From Fasciola hepatica (lineage: Eukaryota; Platyhelminthes; Trematoda; Plagiorchiida; Fasciolidae), in contig CANUEZ040000161.1 of assembly GCA_948099385.1 (NCBI GenBank), positions 2,108,001 to 2,172,000 of the forward strand: a stretch of DNA of 64,000 nt, in the 5' to 3' direction. This document shows, one piece after another, positions 42,010 to 54,105 of the stretch. The first letter of the stretch is position 1. The number at the start of each line of letters is the position of its first letter. A program made the translations under genes and the position numbers. Under the pieces are notes generated by a model that ran no database searches, had not been told where the DNA came from, and was given only the letters and a program-made list of their open reading frames with translations.

Positions 42010-43187
42010 CAACATCGTACAGCGTTAAACAAAAAGGCAAGCCCAGCAATCTACCGACATCCTCACCAAACTCACCGTAGCAATAGAAAGAATGAAGAGA
42101 TCAAATGCACAGGGAATGGACTCACAAGAGGGGGGAAAGGAAAGAATGCCCCAGTAGCCAACACACGGATGACACAGTCCAACTATACAAACGCACCTTG
42201 ATCAATCATTCTCATTCTCGACAGAAAATGACAACACGATCGCCACTGTTCACGGTTCGCTGCCATATGCTTCAGTGTCTCCAGCTAACTGGGGTTGAGG
42301 GTTCTTTTGGACCCCATCCACGAAGATGTGAGGCACCTCCTTTTCATAAGTTCGCTGAAAATTTTCCCATTCTCCTCTGCCACATTATCTGTTGAACTCC
42401 ACCTTGTTCCTTCCACTCCTGAGGAGGAACGGAGAACAGGACACGGTACGGTAGACGTGTGTTCGCCATACGCAACAACTGCCCTAACCAACGAAGTCCA
42501 CTAATCTGGATACGCTGTGATAGAATATTCTCTAAATTGACACCCAATACTCGATTTTTGACCTCATCATTGCTCACTCAGGCATTCCACCCAATCCTAG
42601 CGATACTACGAAAATATCAATGGTCAAAAACCTCAAGACGACGAATATCTTCCACACACAGATCCCAAGTCTCGCAACCATACAACAAAACTGAACGCAC
42701 AGTGGCACAGTATACACGACCTTTCAACTTCAGTGAAATATCGGATCGGCGCCACAAGTGCTTCAGTCCAGCGTACGCCGCTCGAGCTTTGGATATCCGC
42801 GTACTCACCTCTACTACTGTGCTCCCATTCGTCGTCACGCTGCTGCCAAGGTAAGTGATGTGGTCGACAATTGCCAGCACCTCCCAATCGAGCATCAAGC
42901 TCGGAATCGTTGACGTCAAGTCTTGTAACATCACCTTACACTTTGGAGGTGCAAAGCGCATACCAAATGGAGCTACGGCTCTCGCAATTCTACCTAGTGC
43001 ACACTGCGCATGTTCCGTGGATTCGAACAAGCAGACAATGTCGTCTGCGTATTCTAATTCACACAGCTTCTCACTACTTCCTAGTTCGAAGCCCTGGAGA
43101 TCTTCCAAGGCATACTCCATTATCTCGTCCATGACGAAGATAAACAAGAATGGAACAACTGGACATCGTTGTCGAACACTGCTCGTC
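42010..43187 (-). pseudogene. 5'-truncated RTE, antisense, same subfamily as the complete copy
   Basis: Starts (3' end) at about 42010 with ATCGTACAGCGTTAAACA, the reverse complement of the element terminus (TGTTTAACGCTGTACGAT). Blocks read towards 43187 are LRWLGQLLRMANTRLPYRVL, FDH, KGRVYCATVRSVLLYGCETW, RISKARAAYAGLKHLWRRSD, YADDIVCLFESTEHAQ (motif C intact) and FVMDEIMEYAL, stopping in the RT just after motif B. It is close in sequence to the complete copy but has frameshifts. It meets the plus-strand chimera head to head at 43187/43188. Confidence 0.9.
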
Positions 43188-43987
43188 GTAGTGATAAGTG
43201 GGCTACTTCTCAGAGTTCCCTCTTTTATTCAACCTCTGTCTTCTGTCCCCAACCACCTCTCTTTGCCCCATCTATCCACCCATAATACTCCCACTGATAA
43301 CACGGCCGATACTCGCAACGATTCATTGTCAAACAGTGTTGGTAATAATCCTCTGTCTAGTAACTCACACTTCCTTAAGCCTCGTCAACCTGTGAATCTC
43401 GGCTCCTTCAACGTGCGTACACTCATGCACGCCGGTCAGCAAGCGTGCCTAACCCTCATAATGGCCTCTCTGAAGATTGATGTCTGCCGTGTAAGTGAAA
43501 CGCGTACCCAAGATTCGAGCAGTGTGATTCAACTAACTGTTCCTGGTATCTCATCGAGGTATTTTCTGCGCACTTCAGGAGATGAAGTAGCTCAAGCTGT
43601 GGATCAACGTGGTGTAGGAATAGTCTTGAGTGACAGGGTCGAAGCTGCTCTTCTAGACTGGATCCCGACTAACGTTCGTTTAGGAGTTCATAAGACCCAC
43701 CTACCAGGTGGTTGGAAACATAAAAAAAATAAAGAAATAAATACCATTCTACTTTCTTTATCATTTATTACATGACAACGTAAAACGATTCAGGAAGTGC
43801 TATGGCCAGTCCTCGGGTTACATTCGACTTTTTTCTTTTGTTTCGTCATTTCCGTTTATTAATTTATTTTTGACTCTTTCTCACTGTTTTCATTCATTTT
43901 ACCTGCGACTTGACGATGCTGCGAGGTGGCAACCAAAACCTGAGCACAGAAGTACAATGTCAGTAGCTTAATAAACTGAACTGAATT
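43188..43987 (+). mobile_element. Chimeric retrosequence, copy B
   Basis: 800 bp nearly identical to 36948-37748, with single-base differences such as TCATTG for TAATTG and TTAATAAAC for TTATTAAAC. It has the same breakpoint inside the endonuclease and the same foreign tail ending AATAAACTGAACTGAA. Its 5' end joins directly to the inverted RTE at 43187. Confidence 0.85.
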
Positions 43988-44478
43988 TTACCTTCGTTTG
44001 TGGCTCCTATCGCCTCAACCCGCAATAATAAATCAAAGCACGGCAACATAGCATACCAAAATGACAACGCAGCTACAGGAATTAACAACGCGGTATTTAA
44101 AGCAAAAAATCAAACTTCTGAATCCGGGAGTTTAGTAGGATTCATGCCCTGTCCGGCCAATTAGTTTGATGAAACGTCTGAGAGGCTGACTATTGATCGT
44201 TCGCCTGATTTGGGTCAGGCTGTTGATAACTATCCGATTAGTAAAAGGGGGTTAAGTCCTGTATGACCCGGCAGTCTGTTGATTATTGGTCATTTGGTCG
44301 GGTCTAGCATGCTCGAACCGACTAGCAGCTTGCTTTGGGAGGCATTTTTGTGACGCCCCAACAACATTCAATTGAAAGACTGATCAGGGGAAATTTCATT
44401 CCATGGAATCAGCAAATTCTCGATAATCTTTGGTAATCAGAGGCTCAACCACGGAAAATCGGTGGAATTTATATTTTG

Positions 44479-44479
<1 letters not shown>
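43988..44479. other. No recognisable feature
   Basis: No coding or repeat block recognised before the (TA)n at 44480. Confidence 0.5.

Positions 44480-44537
<58 letters not shown>
44480..44537. repeat. (TA)n microsatellite
   Basis: Pure TA tract of about 58 bp. Short Tyr-Ile reading frames across it are artefacts. Confidence 0.97.
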
Positions 44538-44541
<4 letters not shown>

Positions 44542-45472
44542 TGCAGCCATGGGAAATTCACTAAGGCTGTTAGCTCCGGTCAAGACAAGACCAGATCCAC
44601 GTGCGTCATTATGGCGGCGCGGTATGGTGCGACGCACACGACAAACGTGTGGAGCGGCCACCGACAAAAAATTGGTGAGGACAATGATTGCACTAGGCCT
44701 CAGACTAATCAAAGACATTACAAACAACCAATTGGGTGCCGCTTTTAAACACTTGACATAACTTCGAAACTGTGATAACTGGTATAATCTTCACACCACT
44801 CAATAAAATCTGAAATCTTCTTTCAGCAATCCATGGAGAATCATGTGTGAACAATGGAGTAAGACAGGGAGAAAACTCTGATAGACATAAGAATATAGGA
44901 TTGATTTCTGGGCCTGAACTTGTAAGAGCTGACGAACATGGAAAGAAACTAAATGTGCGAAAACCACCGGAGGTTGCTGTTTATTGTGGGCCATGGATAC
45001 TTGATGGAGTAGACTCCAGAAAGGGAACCACCATTATTGGTCAGTGTCTGTGAGGGAGATCTGAGTGGGAAAGAGTGAAGATCTGTCCGAACATTCTGAT
45101 GGGTTCGGCGTGAGATCAGATTGAATGGAAGTGTGTATTATTTGGAAGTTTTCTTTAATTGTGTCGAATTCAAGAAAGTTGCAGACAGTTTGACAAGGAA
45201 TAACATTATCTGCATACTTTAAAACTTTATTGGAAGTTGGCAGACAAATAATCAATATGAACAAATAATCAGCATGAAGAAGGAACGGGGCCTTAAAGAA
45301 CTCCGAAGTTATTGACTAGGATTTTAAAAAATAGTTTTCCTACTTTAGTTTATCGTGTCATTTAGGTTAAATAACTGGATAGCCAGGCACGCAAATTTTG
45401 TAGGCATCAAAAAGGTTTTAATCTGACGAGCCAACCGGCAAACCAAGTAGAGCGACGGTCAACTAGGATGAC

Positions 45473-45474
<2 letters not shown>
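44538..45474. other. Mostly unassigned; weak LINE-like block at 45264-45034 (minus)
   Basis: On the minus strand at 45264-45034, KVLKYADNVIPCQ resembles the KYADNLMLCQ of the LINE remnant at 21.5 kb (RT motif C), so a piece of that CR1/jockey-like family is probably here. The rest, including a frame of about 70 codons at 44549-44761, is unrecognised. Confidence 0.4.

Positions 45475-45543
<69 letters not shown>
45474..45543. repeat. (TA)n microsatellite at the start of a Ty3 pol remnant
   Basis: Pure TA tract of about 68 bp ending exactly where readable Ty3 pol sequence begins. Confidence 0.97.
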
Positions 45544-45546
<3 letters not shown>

Positions 45547-46463
45547 CCAACTATCCTGAACCTCAATCTTTTCGCCAGTTGCGTCAATTTGCCGGACTGG
45601 TGAAATTCTACCGTCGGTCTATTTCTCGCCGTGTGGAAATGATGCAACCTCACACTGACCTGTTGCGCGAAGGCAAGCAGAAGTTCATATCTCCCGACAC
45701 AGCACAAGCCGCATTTACCCCGGTCAAGGAGGCTTTCGCCAGCATAGCACTTGTTACTCACCTCCACCCTTCGGCTCCTGTATCGGCAGTGACTGATGCC
45801 TCAGACGCGGCGGCTGGAGTAGCACTGCAACAGTTCGTAGACGACTCTTGGCAACGTCTAGCATTCTCTAAGCGCCTACAACCCGCCGAATCTAGGTGAA
45901 GCACATTTGATAGGAAGTTACTAATCATCTACTTGGGTAGCCGTTATATTTGACATGCACTCGTTTGTTTACGGTGTTTACATATCACAAGCCTCTGGTT
46001 TACGCATTAAAGCAAGCTTCCGATCGATACTCACCATGTGAGACTCGCCACTTAGACTTTGTTTCACAGTTTACTGTGGACATACGACATGTCGCTGGGG
46101 TACTAAATCCCGTTGCTGATGACTTATCACGCGTACATTACCTGAGTCTGTCACCGACGCCTGAAATCAACTTAAACGCAATGGCACATGACCAACCTAC
46201 GGACCCTGATGCGAACAACTTCAACAAAACGGTTTTTTGGGCTTAACGACGATACCTATCCCGACTTCCCAGAATGCCATCGTTTGCGATGTGTCCCAAC
46301 GTCGCCCCTGATCAGTGGTTCCCGTTGACCAGTGTTATCCTACTTTCATTACTCTCCATAGTCTGGCACATCCCGGTGTGACTGTCTCAGTGAAACTGGT
46401 AACCGAGCGTTTTTCTTGGGACAATGTCAAACGAGATGTCCGTCAACCGGCCAGTGCTTGTAT

Positions 46464-46504
<41 letters not shown>

Positions 46505-48150
46505 CACACCTGTTTGGCTTCAGGCTGTGTGCTAAACAAAATATGGTACAACCGGAGAGGAAGGAGTAGATCGTCCGAGTCTATGATTTGTTTGTGGGCG
46601 CGATACTGCCAGGCAGCCACAGACAAAGCAGGTGGTTTTCTTAGGGATCCACAACCGAAGTCTTTAGCTATCCAAAGCTTAACCTACAAGGCAGCGGGAC
46701 GGAACGTGGGGTTCGTGACCCACTGGGGGCCGGTGACTGATTGCTCAGTTCATACGCCCTTCGGATGAGGCCAAACATCCTGGGTGCCCAGTGCACTTCT
46801 CCGCCACAGATGCCGGTGAGCATACTGTTGTACGCCTCATACGCCATCCATGGTTGGTTTGAAATTGGGGTTTAGCCAACTCCCTTAGACTAACTAATTG
46901 GTCATTCAACCCGGTGGAGAGCACCGGGCATTCGCTTTCGTCCTCTCACTTTAGTGGGAACACCTTCGCCACGAGAAGGCAGTGGGTAGGACTTCCTCGG
47001 CATAGGATGTGTTAGACGCACGGTCACTTAGGAGCATTTCGAGAGGCTTTTAGGACGAGTAGCCATCTCGGAGCCTGAGGCACCCACCCCCGACCATACT
47101 GGGGCGTTTGGAGGCGTCTTCAATGTCAACGTGTTAAGACCCATAGACACACCAAGACGGCGTTAGCAGTTTCCAGAACCCAAAACACGTTTCCACCATA
47201 TGCACGTCGACCTCGTGGGACTACCGCCACTTTCACTTAAGTACATTTACATACTCACATGTGTCGACCGTTTTACTCGCTGGCCACAGGCCATTCATAT
47301 CCCTCGCCCCAAGTCATAAGAGGCCGCGAAAGCTTTTTTGACCGGTTGGGTTATTCAGTTCGGTTGCCCGGCGATGGTGACAACCGATCGTGGTCCACAC
47401 GGCGCTTTTGGCAGCCTACTCACCACGCCCAGTTGCGAACACACTAAGACAACAGCTTACCACCCTCAGGCTAATTGTATGGTTGAGCATTTTCACCGGC
47501 GGTTGAAAGCCGCTCTTCGCGCAAACTGCAACTTACTATGAAGTAAAACGCTACCATTGACATTTTCAAGTCTGCATAGAACCGTTACGGAAGAGCTGCA
47601 CATAATATCGGCCGTGCTGGTATATGGCTGTACACTACGTCTTCCTGGAGAGTTAGCAGCTCCCCCACCAACCGTGAATTTTGACTACGGCGACTACGCT
47701 CAGTGCCTTACACAGCACATTCGAGTGCTCAAGGTCAGCCCGCCACGCGAACAACAGCTTACAAGCTACGTTCCAGCTCCGTTAGAAACAGCTACCCACG
47801 TACTCCTTCGCGTTGATGGTGTTCGAGCACCGCAACAACCACCATACACTGGCCGGTTTTGTGTGATAAAACTCAGAGCGAAAACGTTTGTCAAGACATC
47901 GGCAGGCGACACGACTACGTATCCATTGACCGCCTTAAACCTGCCGTCATAGAGTGCGAGCCACCCGGCCAACTTACACCAGCTCAAGTCGCTCAGTCAC
48001 CTGCATCGAGCGAGCTTCTACTTACATCATCCACAATTACGCCTAGTGAGAACCCAGAAATTCACCAGAATCTGCAACCGCACCCGCAAAGCGAAGTAAC
48101 CGTCGTGGTCGCCAACTGCGAAATTCCGCGCATTTCGCTAATTTCGTGAC
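45544..48150 (+). pseudogene. Second Ty3-type pol remnant (RT end, RNase H, integrase)
   Basis: 5'-truncated at a (TA)n tract. Blocks: NYPEPQSFRQLRQFAGLVKF (RT thumb), then RNase H (VSAVTDASDAAAGVALQQFV; FTYHKPLVYALKQASDRYSP; RHVAGVLNPVADDLSR). The integrase zinc finger (HPGVTVSVKLVTERFSWDNV ... ASAC) is interrupted at about 46467-47123 by foreign DNA and resumes CQRVKTHRHTKTALAV. The core has HVDLVGLPPL, then CVDRFTRWPQAIHIPRPKS, TTDRG and TAYHPQANCMVEHFHRRLKA (third acid Glu present), and the C-terminal region is at 47557-47990. Several frameshifts. This is a different lineage from the CsRn1-like copy at 32-36 kb. No LTRs found. Confidence 0.88.
46467..47123. mobile_element. Unidentified insertion in the Ty3 integrase
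   Basis: About 660 bp splitting the integrase zinc finger between ...ASAC and CQRVK. It begins with a (TA)n of about 32 bp (46471-46502). The rest is GC-rich and contains GGGACGGAACGTGGGGTTCG and CACTGGGGGCCGGTGACTG. There is no coding similarity, tRNA-like head or obvious terminal repeat. It is defined only by the interruption. Confidence 0.6.
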
Positions 48151-49600
48151 AACTTTTACACCGACTGCTAGCATTAAGTTGTGAAACTAGCCACGGATTT
48201 ACCTATCAGCATGCTCAATAAATTACAACCAGCAGCTGTAATTTCATTTTCTTCTGGTCCTCTAACGACTACAGCAACACCGAACGTCGTTTTTGTTGTT
48301 ATTATGGTCCAAAATCCGCCGGCTCCCTCGGGTACTATTTCCTTTCCTTGCCCTTTCTCAGACGGCTTCACAGTCACATTGGCTTCATCCGTAGCCTCGC
48401 TGACTCCTGGACACTGGACACTGGACAACAGGACGATTGGTCAGCGCGGCGCTGGAGACAAAAACTGGACGCCTTTTAGGATGTACCTGATGCGGTATCT
48501 TCAGACTCGCGAGCGTATGAGACCCGTGAGTGCTGAAACGCCGCTGGACCGACGCATATCGGCCCTCGAGAGTGCAGACGCTGTCAAACTCTCACCAGCA
48601 GTCGTTTAATGCCACCAACCCAACAATACGAGGAGTTTTCGGACTATCAATACTTCTGGCCTACAGCTACGATTGAAGATCAACTTCGTCACATTTGTAG
48701 GAGGCCCCTGTAGCGTCGGTCATCTGCGTTCATGCTTTAAACATTTTTAGTGTTTAACTGAACGCCGACTGCCAATCACGGTCGCTCTCTGACCGTTGCC
48801 TTTGCGCACGCCCTTACGCGCGCCTTAAAATCACTATCTCTCCCGATCGCCTTCTTGTTCTCACGGGTCATGGAGAATACCGTTCTAGTTAACATATTCG
48901 TACAGTGCCGAGCATTAGAGTGACGTTCACTTGGTCCACGTAGTACGAAATGCCGAAGAACACATTGAGGAAACTGTGTGTTAAGGTTCAGCGGCCTTAT
49001 GAGAATGCATGAAGTGGTCAACAATGCCCCCAATCGCGATATACTTTTTGTTGCGGGGGGTCGTGGGGTGTCAACCGCATGTATTCTCACTGGATCCAAC
49101 CACAAAGACCGCACGCTGGCTTGGTCCAAGGAACTGTTAAGGAAGCAGCACTCACAATGGCCGCGTGCGCCAAACGTACAGTCACACAAGCGGTATCCGA
49201 GCAGTGATCGGTAGAACACTACAACTGATAAGGGCACATGAAATAGTCATGAGTGTCTGCACGAGCTTTGGCAAACTCCTGATCTGGATATAAAATTGAG
49301 GAGTGCCGATACGCCGACACCAACAATAGAATTTTCATAGTCCGGGAACAGCATGCTAACGAAGTTATAATTCTTGCGTAAACGGGAGGAAATAGTCTAT
49401 TATTCGCGCTAAAGCGTCGAGGTTTTATCGGGAAAATGGTCACATTTATTTGTTGATATTGTTGGTGTCCCCGTAAGATCAAACCCAAAATGGTGTAACA
49501 GTACGCCACTATAATATTATAAAAACTCACTTCGAACTTTCCGAAAACCCGTTCAATAAACACAAACAGCTAATCGCACGACTTTCAAGGACACTAGTTC
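48151..49600. other. No recognisable feature
   Basis: Follows the Ty3 remnant. A frame of 142 codons at 48181-48609 (plus) is Thr/Val/Pro-rich and unrecognised. No LTR could be paired. Confidence 0.4.
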
Positions 49601-49602
49601 AT

Positions 49603-49627
49603 TTTCAGTTCAGTTCAGTTCAGTTTG
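49603..49627 (+). repeat. Short tandem repeat (TTCAG)n
   Basis: About five units of TTCAG. Flanked by unassigned sequence. Confidence 0.85.
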
Positions 49628-49949
49628 CTCAGGACAGGTAATGGCCACGGCCAACCGAGCATCCGGAATTCCCTCGACAGTATGCACACCAGTGATGCAT
49701 CCACCACTGCCGAGTGTAATTCGTCGAATCCCCGCTAAAAATGAGAGGGAAACGGAAAACCTCATCCCACATCAACTGCGAGAGACAGTATGCATCGTGA
49801 GCGTTCACTGAGACTGTATGCAATGAGCGAAAACGTCTATTGAAACATAATCCAGAAGGACCAGTTCACTTCAGTACGCACAGGACGAAGGTGATCGATA
49901 CCGATCGAGCATCCAGATAGTTGTGTTTTGGGGGAGCTTCCCCGGCTCC
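49628..49949. other. No recognisable feature
   Basis: No coding or repeat block recognised. Confidence 0.45.
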
Positions 49950-51800
49950 CAATGCAGCGCTTTAAAAGTTCTGTCCAAAAGGCAGAGTTTGCAAGGCGGC
50001 ATCACCTTCACAGACATAATATCATGACAAAAATACTAAGGGCTTATTGCCTCAACACTCGTTCGTACAGCTAGCTCTAGGAACACTGCTTTCCAGCATT
50101 ATTCTGGAGCCTCCTTGAAAGCCTGTACCTGGCTGCACCTAAAGGCTTCCTATGACCGTCTGTTCCACCTAGGTACAACCCTATTCGTAAACATGATTTG
50201 ACTCGTGTGTCCAGCCTTGTGTATGCCTTCAGTCACTTAAGGCCATGTCCCCTGGTGCCGCTCTCAGGGGAAAAAACGAACAAATCACTAATGCCCATAC
50301 CCGACAGGCCCTTTCTGATCTTGAACGCCTCTATTAGGTCACCTCGGCCTCTACGATGCCCTAAAGAGAAGAAATGAAAATCCCCTAAACTCTGTCTTTG
50401 AGGTTTTTCCCTCCGATCGGTGACCTTTCTAGCTGCAAGTCACTGAAATCCCTTCAAGCACTCCTTATCCTTGCAGTAATAGATAACCCATGTCTGCACA
50501 CAGTACCCCAGAAAAGGGTCACTCCAAAACCTTGTGAAACGGGGTAAAGACTCCTGACTTTGCACGCGATCGTATTGCATACCGTGGTTGATACCCCTCT
50601 GGTCATATTGGCAGCTCTCTGGCGCTGCCTTGAAGGCCTAAAGTCCCGTGTGACTATCACACCTGGGTCTTTGTCTCTGACACTCTTTGAAATGGAATAC
50701 TGTTCGTCTCGTCCATGTTGGTGGTCAGGATTTGGCATCTGGCAAGATTCAGTGGTAAATCCCATCCTTCTGCCTAAATGAGTTCAGCACTTACATCCTG
50801 CGCTAAATTACTCCCCACTATCTTCATGTCATCCTCAAAGATGGAACACGGGTCGTTCATTTCTTCCGCCAGGTGATTTAAATGCAGGAGAAAGAGAAAA
50901 GGCCCCAGTACTGAACCGTGTGGCACACCACTGGTAGCCTTCTCCGGTCTCGATAGGCAATCTCCCACCTTAACACAGAGACTACGATTCATTAGAAAGA
51001 GTTCTACCCAATCACTTGCTTTCCCGATTATCCCAAAAATTCGCAGTTTATAGTCCAGCAGGAGACGATTCACGAATTGAAATGCCTTACCGAAATCCAA
51101 ATAACAAACCTCCACTGTAGTACCTCCATCCGGTTTTCTTTGGGTTTATTCTAAGAACATAAGTAGGTTTGTCAAACTAGATCTTCTAACAAACCCATGT
51201 TGTGCAGGTGTCATTACTCTGATTATACTTTCCAAGCACTCGCATAACGCTGATGTCAGGCTGACCCGGTCTATAATTTTCCGCCTTCTGCCTGGAACCT
51301 GTCTTATGTATTGCTACAACAATGGCACTGTGCCAATCCCGGGCACCACGCCCTTCGTCAGAGACGCTTCGTAAAGCTGAGTAATAGCCCCTGATAAGAT
51401 ATCGGAAAGTGGTTAAACAATCGCCGAATGGATTTATCCTACCCGGAAGCTTTTTCCCCCCACAGGGACCGGCGCACTCCCTACGTATGATCCCACCGCA
51501 TTAGGCATCTGGTCGTGGCGATACACACTCTTAAGAGCCCAAGCAAGGTTCTCACCTCGTCTTTATCATCTAGAGCAACGCTTCCAAAGAGAATTTCCTA
51601 TTCACAAAGACGCAAGAGGGTTGACAGGCCTGTTAACCTTATATCATGGGCGCCGGGATTCCCAGGGACAGATCGTTGTGAACCAAAGGAGAGAGATGGG
51701 ATGTTGGGTTATCAACGGTCACCGACCATGGTGACTTTCAGGTCCCCAAGAGCGATAAGATAGAAATGATGAGTACGGCGACATGGTAGTGGTTCATTTA
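49950..51800 (-). pseudogene. Decayed CR1-type LINE RT, antisense
   Basis: Reading down: RT linker wording near 51400, then PAQHGFVRRSSLTNLL at about 51200, VEVCYLDFGKAFQFVNRLLL (motif A), KATSGVPHGSVLGPFLFLLH (motif B, one change from GVPQGSVLGP) and SIFEDDMKIVGSNL (motif C, F-A-D-D changed to F-E-D-D). Further down is a C-terminal block (GRGDLIEAFKIRKGLSGMGI; DLFVFSPESGTRGHGLK at about 50350-50230). Stops occur throughout. The ends are not defined. Confidence 0.78.
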
Positions 51801-53339
51801 GGAGTTAAACGCGGTGTTGGATCCAAAGTTGCTGTCACAACCTTGCTTCTTGTGTGGGCCGGGTTCTATCTCCGGTTAACTTCTCACTTATCTACACGAG
51901 TGCGCAGATGCTCTATATCCTTGATTTCTGGAGTCACTCTTGATGCGACCTGGTATCCGGGCTTGGCTTAAACTCGTGTATTCGGTTGTGCTGGATTCCC
52001 TGCCACCATGTAATTTGAGCTCTGCCTCACGAATTCTGCCTGTTGTTCCCACCAGCGAAGGCCTCGACTGGCATCTTCGATTCATTCCATTTGTGCATTT
52101 GCCTGTAGGCACACAGCTCCCCAGGTCTATCGTCCCATGTCCACCACTCATGTCTATATATATGTATATATATATAGTGATGGTGTTCAATCTCAGATCC
52201 ACTTGTCCCGGAGTCTTTTTCACCCCCGGCCATCATAGCGCTCCATTTGCGGTAAAATAATCTGATTATTCATCCCTGACCTGTTCCACTTCGGGCAGAT
52301 CTGTCATCTCATGTTTTCTATTTTGTTCGCCACAGACAACTTTCCTGTGTTTTTCAGGTTCCTCCGGTTCTCCAAGTTTCATCTGTTGTAAAGAAAGCGT
52401 TAAATCATGAATTTCACCGACGCTTTCGAACTGCGCGATCTTCCGCTACCTACCCCTCTTATCCTCCATGTGCCCATCTCGCTGTTGCGTTGTTCGCCTC
52501 TACAACTGTCGTACCCTTGCACCCCCAGTCAGATATACTGCCCAATTTCCTTTCTCCGCAGTTAGACCTCAATAATACGGACAATCAGTAGCCAAGTTTT
52601 CTCCACGTTTTCTATCCTTTTCCATCGTCACCATCTTGCTGCTTCATAATGTACGTCCACCTCCTACTGCTTCTCTCACTTTCGATCTTCACCTCGCGAT
52701 GCATTTACTTCGTAACAGTTATCCGAATTACTCCTACCTGCTTCCTTCAAACAATTTCTTCACCCTTCACCTATGGAGCTGACGAATGATGGTCTACGAG
52801 GAAGAGGATCATCCTTCGTCGCGAAGAAACAACTTGCTGACTTGGATGCCGCGACGCGTGTGACTGTGTACATATGTGAGCAGAATAAAGGAGCCAGCAT
52901 TAGTAGTCACGTGCAATGACAGCAGAGTTTGGGTAGGTAGGAAGAGCCAATACCCCCATTCAAAACCTTTGACCTTGATGGGATGGGATTGATTTCGGTA
53001 GGCGGTGTAAAGACCACTGGTGGAAAACCCTCCCGGTACACCATCTTGCCTCGATTTCGTAAAAATACTCAGCAAGTACATCATCTGTGTGTCCCGTGCC
53101 ACTTATCATTTTGTAGGCCAACCTTTGTTTATTTGCGTTCGATACGCTACTTTGCTATACCCCGGTTGGATCTGTGTGACTCACATGCTCGTCAGTCTCA
53201 CACCGCGATTTTGGTCCTCGTCCAGAGTCTTTATAATCAAGTATTTGAGGTTTATATATATTTTACTAGGCTGTCTAGATGAAGATTCAGAATTGCAGAA
53301 ACCGCAAATCAATCTCGTTCCGATTTCCAGATTAGTGTG
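51801..53339. other. Unassigned; short (TA)-rich tract at 52153-52176
   Basis: No coding similarity recognised. 51950-52260 includes a complex stretch around a short TATATA(TG)TATATA tract that could be a repeat, but no second copy was found in the window. Confidence 0.35.
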
Positions 53340-54105
53340 AATTCGGGTACCTGCTGCTCAAAAGCGTGTTGCAGACGGGTATCGACCTGGTCCAGATTGC
53401 TTCAAACCGTTGATTGTTATCGAGCCACGGGGAAAATCAGGCGATTTTACGATCAATTCTTGAAAGCCTGCCATACCGCTCCAGGTATAATTCAAGCTTT
53501 GTATCACGAGACCAACCATTTTTATGGCCCGGTCGTCCTTTGTGTGGCAGTGGAAGGAAGTGTGTGAAAAGAGGCTATACAGCCTTATTCAGAATATCGT
53601 TGACTGACCGATACCAGCCCTACCTACACCATCCAAGCCGAACATGACGATCACTGAAGCGCTCGAAGTCGAGATAGAAGCCGTCCCGGAACAAGACAGA
53701 TGTCCGCTCACCTGCTTCCCGTGTCTTCTCAACACAGCAGTGGGGGGCTACTCACAGACGCAGAAGGAGGCTTCAGCCGTTTTTTCGTGCGGTACCCTGA
53801 CTATACAAGTACCCATTCCGAAAGAAGCCCGCGATTTTCAACGGCCTCCAAGCCCTTCAGTTCCCGTATAAGCCAAGTAAGTCCCTCTCCAGATTCACCG
53901 CTGCTATGATTCAGCGATGGAGCATTGCCTTAAGAACCTATGACTATGACATCCTGCATCAACTTGGCATAACAATTCCACAAGCCGAATTCCCCCCAAA
54001 TTCCTTACTCGCGGCCGCGCCCCAGTGCCAATTCGTTTCACCCGATGCGTCTGTGTCGATGGAAGAACTGAGCTGGCAGGCAAGTCGATACATCCTTTTG
54101 TGATT
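53340..54105 (+). pseudogene. Ty3-type RNase H fragment
   Basis: The clearest part is 53880-53990, where RFTAAMIQRWSIALRTYDYD and then ITIPQAEF match the end of Ty3 RNase H (pattern ...RLQRWALRLQ-YDYDI...QAD-LSR). Upstream 53340-53870 shows scattered frames without a firm match and is included only tentatively. Confidence 0.5.

Noticed and set aside
46503..47123. Spliced-leader or rRNA gene inside the Ty3 insert because of its GC-rich wording
   Set aside because: No match to conserved rRNA cores that I know, and no donor-bounded leader of about 35-40 bases was evident.
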